Source: Coriobacteriaceae bacterium (GTDB taxonomy: Bacteria > Actinomycetota > Coriobacteriia > Coriobacteriales > Eggerthellaceae). From it: DNA of 8,080 bases. The DNA lies in the NCBI GenBank assembly GCA_004555335.1, contig SFII01000065.1, forward strand, positions 1 through 8,080, in the 5' to 3' direction. This document shows, piece after piece, positions 6,068-8,080 of the stretch. The first letter of the stretch is position 1. Each line of letters begins with the position of its first letter. The notes below the pieces were generated by a model that was given only the letters and a program-made list of their open reading frames with translations, had not been told where the DNA came from and searched no databases. The translations under genes and the position numbers were made by a program.

Positions 6068-6757
6068 TTAGCAGCTTGCCTGCTCAGAGGGGTTCGCACC
6101 CATCAGGTCGCAGGTGTCTTGCGTACGGGATGCGGTGCCATGCTGCACGAAGGCGATTCGCCTTGCCGCCAGGAGCGCCTGGTCCAAGGTTTCGGCGGTG
6201 AAGATGATGGTGATGCCCTGCTCCCCGTTGAGCTTTTCCAACAGGCGGCCCAGCTCTGCGGCCTCGTCTTCCGAAAGTCCGTCGAAGGGTTGGTCCAAAA
6301 GCAGGATCTTCGGTTCCTTCATGAGCGCCAGTGCGATGGCGAAACGACGCTTTTCGACGGCGGTCAGGTCGCGATAGCGTTTGTGCTGTTTTTCGAAGCC
6401 TGCAGTAGCGAAAGCCGTCTGCGCCTTCTCCCATACTTCCGGTTTCTGGAAGAAGGGGAATTTTTGCAGATAGCGTGCCACGGCGATGCCGGGGATGAAG
6501 GGTTCGGAAAGCACCGATGCGCAGGCGGCGCGGCCATTGGCCAGGCCGCCGCCGTATTGCGGTCCGAAGATCACCTTGCCGCTTTGGATGCGCGAAAGGC
6601 CCAGGATCACCTTGAGGATGCTCGTTTTGCCGGAACCCTTGGGACCTACGATGCCGAACAGGTCCCCTTCGTCGACGGTAAGGAACAAGCCGTCGAGGAC
6701 GTTCTTGACGGGGAAGCTCTTCCGAATGCCACGAAGGATGACTGCCGGCTTGCGCAT
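6068..6757 (-). CDS. Orphan ABC-type ATPase with degenerate catalytic motifs
   Basis: A 229-residue ABC nucleotide-binding domain. Walker A is intact (GPKGSGKT, residues 38-45) and Walker B keeps its aspartate (KILLLDQPF, D155). The catalytic glutamate is Gln (Q156), the signature LSGGQ is LTAVE (131-135), the D-loop Asp is Ser (S162), the H-loop His aligns with Glu (E189), and the usual Q-loop glutamine is not evident (SVLSEPF). ATP binding is plausible but normal hydrolysis is not. The overall fold and SEPFIPGIAVARYL resemble drug- or ABC-2-type exporters. No permease is adjacent. The ATG at 6757 is chosen because AAGGAG lies 4 nt upstream; the ATG at 6775 has no ribosome binding site. It could be a regulatory or structural subunit, the inactive half of a heteromeric pair encoded elsewhere, or a decaying gene, although the frame is intact. 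Confidence 0.85.
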   Translation of the reverse strand: MRKPAVILRGIRKSFPVKNVLDGLFLTVDEGDLFGIVGPKGSGKTSILKVILGLSRIQSGKVIFGPQYGGGLANGRAACASVLSEPFIPGIAVARYLQKFPFFQKPEVWEKAQTAFATAGFEKQHKRYRDLTAVEKRRFAIALALMKEPKILLLDQPFDGLSEDEAAELGRLLEKLNGEQGITIIFTAETLDQALLAARRIAFVQHGTASRTQDTCDLMGANPSEQASC

Positions 6758-6865
6758 TGGGCTCCTTTTCTTCATCTGTGTTCAAAACGCGAATGGTCCG
6801 CGTGGGAATGGCGTGCGCCGACGGCGCCCGGCGCCCTGTGTTTCCCATCGCGAAGAACAGATGTA

Positions 6866-6871
6866 AGTATA
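6866..6871 (-). promoter_or_regulatory. Possible -10 element for the ABC ATPase gene
   Basis: TATACT reads on the - strand from 6871 to 6866, about 110 nt upstream of the ABC start. No good -35 is seen at the right distance. The leader between would contain a GC-rich hairpin (6815-6819 with 6823-6827) and a tandem GGCGCCC duplication (6823-6836). A separate promoter is expected because the upstream gene ends at a terminator. Confidence 0.3.
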
Positions 6872-6987
6872 GCCAGCTGAGAAGGGGGTTTTCCCTCATC
6901 GCAAAAAATCCAGCATACGCGAGCGCGAACGTCACATTTACCGCTTCGAGCGTGAAGATGCCTTGCTTGATCTGAGGGTTCGGCATG

Positions 6988-7023
6988 AAAAAGCCGCCTC
7001 GTCGAATCGGGTGGCGAGACGGC
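6988..7023 (-). terminator. Intrinsic terminator of the small membrane protein gene
   Basis: On the - strand, GCCGTCTCG (7023 to 7015) pairs with CGAGGCGGC (7001 to 6993), nine pairs including one G-U, followed by five T residues (6992 to 6988). It lies 29 nt past the stop of the 76-residue protein gene and separates it from the ABC gene. Confidence 0.8.
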
Positions 7024-7052
7024 AGGGGGATCGGCTGTCTATTTCGAGGGGG

Positions 7053-7283
7053 TCAGATGCCCAGCTGCATGACTATCAGATTGATGACCATGATCAGCAG
7101 TGCAACGCCTGCGCCGCGAAGGCACATGCTTGCTGTCTTGGGGCGTTTTTCGCGCCAGAGGAACCAGAGGATGAAGCCTGCAGGGGCGACGAGGATTCCC
7201 AGGATAGCCCATGAGATGCCGCCTGGATCGCGAAGGGTCTGGGCGGGTTGATGCTCTTGGTGCTTGTTCGGCTTCTTGCTCAT
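7053..7283 (-). CDS. Small two-TM membrane protein of unknown function
   Basis: A 76-residue protein I do not recognise by name. Residues 1-19 are hydrophilic and rich in Lys, His and Gln (MSKKPNKHQEHQPAQ). TM1 spans about 23-43 (WAILGILVAPAGFILWFLW), a basic loop REKRPKTA follows, and TM2 runs from about 57 to the C-terminus (GAGVALLIMVINLIVMQLGI). The pattern W-x-ILG, P-x2-G-x2-LW, K-x-PKTA, G-A is seen in many short bacterial membrane proteins, some carrying an N-terminal zinc ribbon; none is present here. The ATG at 7283 has GGAG 5 nt upstream. A promoter and a terminator flank it closely, so it is a complete monocistronic unit, which argues strongly that it is a real gene. Confidence 0.78.
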   Translation of the reverse strand: MSKKPNKHQEHQPAQTLRDPGGISWAILGILVAPAGFILWFLWREKRPKTASMCLRGAGVALLIMVINLIVMQLGI

Positions 7284-7304
7284 TTCGGCTCCGTGTTCTA
7301 TGAA

Positions 7305-7333
7305 AATATGACCACGATAATAATATCAGCCAA
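7305..7333 (-). promoter_or_regulatory. Sigma70-type promoter of the small membrane protein gene
   Basis: On the - strand, TTGGCT (7333 to 7328), a 17-nt spacer and CATATT (7310 to 7305). Each hexamer matches consensus at four of six positions, and the spacing is optimal. Predicted start near 7298, only a few bases before the ribosome binding site. Confidence 0.5.
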
Positions 7334-7413
7334 GCATGTTTTGGGCAAATCGGGGTCTCTGTCGTCCTGGAAGGCGGCGCTGAAAGTGATGAATTGGTGA
7401 AATACGATCTTTT

Positions 7414-7443
7414 CGGACCAAAATCTGCGCAAGAAGCTATAAT
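7414..7443 (+). promoter_or_regulatory. Promoter of the tRNA-Val gene
   Basis: A perfect TATAAT at 7438-7443 lies 32 nt upstream of the mature tRNA. The -35 is weak, CGGACC at 7414-7419 with an 18-nt spacer, keeping the GAC core of TTGACA. Predicted start near 7450, giving a short 5' leader for RNase P to remove. Confidence 0.6.
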
Positions 7444-7475
7444 GGCTTCTGCACTACGGTGCATGAATCACATAA

Positions 7476-7550
7476 GGGCGTATAGCGCAGCGGGAGCGCA
7501 CTTCCTTCACACGGAAGGGGCCACAGGTTCGAACCCTGTTACGCCCACCA
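7476..7550 (+). tRNA. tRNA-Val, anticodon CAC
   Basis: A 75-nt cloverleaf with every element paired: acceptor GGGCGTA/TACGCCC, D stem GCGC/GCGC, anticodon stem CTTCC/GGAAG with loop TTCACAC, a 5-nt variable loop, T stem ACAGG/CCTGT with loop TTCGAAC, then A and an encoded CCA. Loop positions 34-36 read CAC, which decodes GUG valine codons. It has its own promoter and terminator and stands alone, not in a tRNA cluster. Confidence 0.97.
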
Positions 7551-7560
7551 TTGAATTTCT

Positions 7561-7601
7561 GCAGGTCAGCGGCGAAAAGTTAACGCAGCTGGCCTGCTTT
7601 T
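7561..7601 (+). terminator. Intrinsic terminator of the tRNA-Val gene
   Basis: GCAGGTCAGC (7561-7570) pairs with GCTGGCCTGC (7588-7597), ten pairs with one G-U, followed by TTTTCGTTT. It lies 10 nt past the encoded CCA. Confidence 0.75.
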
Positions 7602-7628
7602 CGTTTGCGGTATCCTGCCTGGCGTGTG

Positions 7629-7914
7629 TCAAATGTGTGTCAGGCGTGCGTCAGGAGCATTCTGGTGCAGCCTGTCGAGCCTTTTGATTGCCGCCTTTGC
7701 GTCATCAGTACAGGTGTGTCGCGTAAATGTCGCGTTGGCATTCGCGGCGTTCGGCATAGTCGAGCGCCTCGACCGCTTTCCGCAGGTCGGAGGCTTGTAT
7801 GTGGCAGTACGCGTCGAAGGCCATGCGTTCGGTGGGGCGTTCCGCAATCAGTATTCGGTCCGAAGACGTTACATGAAGTCTCGGGTTGCCTTCGAATATT
7901 TCGGCATTGTTTCA
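7629..7914 (-). pseudogene. Probable frameshifted remnant of an unrecognised protein gene
   Basis: On the - strand the frame from a stop at 7914-7912 to a TGA at 7707-7705 has strongly GC-rich third positions and gives a protein-like sequence (AERPTERMAFDAYCHIQAS, then DLRKAVEALDYAERRECQRD, ending ATHLY). Directly after the TGA, a frame shifted by one base continues with DDAKAAIKRLDRLHQNAPDA and stops at 7631-7629. Removing one T at the junction would join them into about 92 codons. There is no upstream start with a ribosome binding site; the only ATG (7824) leaves 39 codons. I see no family match. It may be the tail of a decayed gene, perhaps from an element once inserted near the tRNA. The rest of 7602-7927 holds nothing else I can support. 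Confidence 0.4.
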
Positions 7915-7927
7915 TCGGAAAAAGCCC

Positions 7928-7956
7928 TTGACCTATTTGCTTTCGCGGACTAAAGT
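7928..7956 (+). promoter_or_regulatory. Sigma70-type promoter ahead of the T-box-like leader
   Basis: TTGACC (7928-7933), a 17-nt spacer and TAAAGT (7951-7956). The -35 matches consensus at five of six positions and the spacing is optimal. Predicted start near 7963. This is the best promoter in the window and drives the leader that runs off the window end. Confidence 0.65.
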
Positions 7957-7984
7957 ACACAACTAGTTGAATACCTAAACCGTT

Positions 7985-8080
7985 GAGGCGGGGGGTAAAA
8001 CCAACTGAGCGCTTACAGAGAGCGGGCGTTGCTGGAAGTCCCGCAGAAATGCTGAGCGGTAAATGGATCGCCGAGGGAAA
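7985..8080 (+). promoter_or_regulatory. T-box riboswitch leader, 5' part (cut by the window end)
   Basis: The leader contains AGAGAG (8017-8022), a stem GCGGG/CCCGC (8022-8026 with 8040-8044) and an apical loop with TTGCTGGAA (8029-8037). This is the arrangement of the distal half of T-box Stem I: the AG bulge and the loop that contacts the tRNA elbow. T-box leaders sense uncharged tRNA and control aminoacyl-tRNA synthetase, amino-acid biosynthesis or transporter genes. The specifier codon would lie in the 3' strand of Stem I, somewhere in about 8045-8075, but I cannot place it securely. The conserved antiterminator T-box sequence and the regulated gene are outside the window. Confidence 0.65.

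Noticed and set aside
6084..6880. Long frames on both strands across the ABC gene
   Set aside because: Shadows of the ABC frame. Only the first part of one (6810-6986) looked coding-like and is listed as a finding.
7476..7550. tRNA-Val 3' end as an attachment site of an integrated element
   Set aside because: No second copy of the 3' tRNA sequence and no integrase gene are visible in the window.
1..8080. CRISPR arrays, insertion sequences or long direct repeats
   Set aside because: No regularly spaced repeats, transposase motifs or long repeated segments were seen on reading through both strands.

Overview
The window looks like a chromosomal stretch from an anaerobic, moderately high-GC bacterium. 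Most likely it is a gut or rumen Coriobacteriia/Eggerthellaceae-type actinobacterium. This is inferred from strongly GC-biased third codon positions, a flavin-reductase/rubredoxin fusion, a nitroreductase, selenocysteine use and a T-box leader. No marker gene fixes the genus.

Layout. Bases 1-228 hold no convincing gene, only promoter-like sequence and a small dyad. A flavin reductase fused to a rubredoxin (229-930, +) converges on a TM1586-like nitroreductase (1012-1680, -) across a perfect 32-bp palindromic terminator. Divergent from the nitroreductase is a two-gene unit: a small AhpD/carboxymuconolactone-decarboxylase-like protein (1910-2248) and a radical SAM protein of the ArsS family (2251-3243). 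The ArsS gene appears to end at a TGA, but reading through it gives the family's conserved C-terminus, so the TGA most likely encodes selenocysteine. A candidate SECIS hairpin follows. A bidirectional terminator then separates this unit from a 575-residue APC-superfamily permease (3379-5106, -).

The permease is divergent from a TetR/AcrR-type regulator (5497-6057, +). The 390-bp gap between them carries a terminator-like hairpin, an extended -10 and two palindromes that could be operators. The regulator converges on an orphan ABC ATPase (6068-6757, -). Its Walker A is intact, but the catalytic glutamate, signature motif, D-loop aspartate and H-loop histidine are all replaced. Upstream lies a separate unit encoding a 76-residue two-TM membrane protein (7053-7283, -).

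A tRNA-Val(CAC) gene with its own promoter and terminator follows (7476-7550). Next is an apparently frameshifted coding remnant on the - strand (7629-7914). Last come a good sigma70-type promoter and the first part of what looks like a T-box leader (about 7985-8080, cut by the window edge). It presumably controls an aminoacyl-tRNA synthetase or amino-acid gene beyond the window.

How the genes fit together: the first four enzymes share a theme of flavin, iron-sulfur and thiol/selenol redox chemistry. The AhpD-like/ArsS pair is the clearest functional unit. The TetR-type regulator is the natural candidate to control the divergent permease. The degenerate ABC protein has no visible partner.
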